DNA of 16,247 nucleotides from Ramlibacter sp. GTDB taxonomy: Bacteria > Pseudomonadota > Gammaproteobacteria > Burkholderiales > Burkholderiaceae_C. Positions 15,937-16,247 of this stretch are shown here, piece by piece. The DNA is taken from the NCBI GenBank assembly GCA_026785815.1, contig JAJAZH010000131.1, forward strand, positions 1-16,247, written 5' to 3'. The translations under genes and the position numbers were made by a program. Numbering within the stretch: position 1 is the first letter of the stretch; every line of letters starts with the position of its first letter. Below the pieces are notes generated by a model that worked only from the letters and a program-made list of their open reading frames with translations, had not been told where the DNA came from and did not search any database.

Positions 15937-16247
15937 ATGAGCGATCACAACGACAACAACGACCAACACGACGCTGCCAACCCTGCGCGCCGTCGCATCG
16001 TCGGTGCCGGCCTCGGTGGGGCCGCGCTTTCGGCGCTGCCACTGCACGCTGCCCTGGCGCAAAGCGGGGAACTGGTCGTGGCCGCCGCGCCACCCATCAC
16101 CGGCGTGTTTGCCGTCGCGGGCGTCGGGCTGCACCCGGGCCTGGGCGCCTACTGCGACTGGCGCAACCAGGCCAAGGGTGGCGTGGCCGGGCGCAAGCTG
16201 CGCTACATCGGCGAGGACTCCGGCTACAAGATGGACCAGGCCATGAG
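15937..16247 (+). CDS. LivK-type periplasmic substrate-binding protein (3' end outside window)
   Basis: Only the first 103 codons are present. The N-terminus is Asp/Asn/His-rich (MSDHNDNNDQHD), then a twin-arginine export signal (ARRRIVGAGLGGAALSAL) with likely cleavage near LHAALAQ. The mature part (AAPPITGVFAVAGVGLHPGLGAYCDW) fits the start of an ABC receptor of the branched-chain amino acid type (Peripla_BP_6 fold). AAGGAG at 15925-15930 precedes the ATG by 6 bases. It directly follows livM and should deliver the cargo to LivHMG. This is the second receptor gene of the operon, besides the Bug protein. Confidence 0.88.
   Translation, partial: MSDHNDNNDQHDAANPARRRIVGAGLGGAALSALPLHAALAQSGELVVAAAPPITGVFAVAGVGLHPGLGAYCDWRNQAKGGVAGRKLRYIGEDSGYKMDQAM

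Noticed and set aside
13949..16093. 714-codon minus-strand open frame across the liv genes
   Set aside because: The His/Gln/Arg-rich composition is typical of antisense of GC-rich membrane protein genes; the plus strand holds livH and livM.
1..16247. CRISPR arrays, tRNA or rRNA genes, tandem repeats, phage attachment sites
   Set aside because: No regularly spaced repeats, cloverleaf sequences or rRNA motifs were seen. Coding sequence fills nearly the whole window.

Overview
The window is high-GC DNA with dense, mostly plus-strand operons. It looks like a denitrifying betaproteobacterium, probably Burkholderiales or a relative. The reasons are a norCBQD-type nitric oxide reductase cluster, a Bug/TctC-family periplasmic receptor of the kind greatly expanded in Burkholderiales, and a branched-chain-amino-acid-type (Liv) ABC transporter embedded in a catabolic operon. 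Species cannot be named from sequence alone.

Region 1 (1-4672, plus strand) encodes nitric oxide reduction: the 3' part of a mono-heme cytochrome c (NorC role), NorB with all heme and FeB ligands, the MoxR-type AAA+ ATPase NorQ and the von Willebrand-A protein NorD. The genes are packed with 1-15 nt gaps and look like one transcript.

Region 2 (4673-5158) is a junction. It holds a decayed IS3-family transposase in which the start of orfA is joined to the end of orfB by an internal deletion, then about 150 bases with no convincing gene. This scar separates the respiratory cluster from the catabolic cluster.

Region 3 (5159-16247) is a coherent acyl-CoA catabolic locus. A thiolase gene on the minus strand diverges from a long plus-strand operon across a 118-base spacer holding a palindromic operator candidate and promoter elements. 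The operon order is TetR regulator, cobalamin-binding mutase subunit, catalytic subunit of an adenosylcobalamin-dependent acyl-CoA mutase, a MeaB-type GTPase chaperone fused to a PaaI-type hotdog thioesterase, a Bug receptor, an AMP-forming acyl-CoA ligase, and LivG, LivH, LivM and a LivK-like receptor (cut by the window end). Several starts overlap the preceding stop (ATGA, GTGA), implying translational coupling.

Inferred logic: a carboxylic acid is bound by the periplasmic receptors and imported by the ABC system, activated by the ligase, rearranged by the B12-dependent mutase (protected by the MeaB part of the fusion), and eventually cleaved by the thiolase, with the thioesterase domain releasing or recycling CoA. 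The mutase lacks the Tyr and Arg that hold the free carboxylate in methylmalonyl-CoA mutase and does not match the isobutyryl- or 2-hydroxyisobutyryl-CoA mutase signatures as I recall them. Its substrate is therefore probably not one of the textbook ones. This mutase and the MeaB-PaaI fusion are the most likely undescribed biology here.
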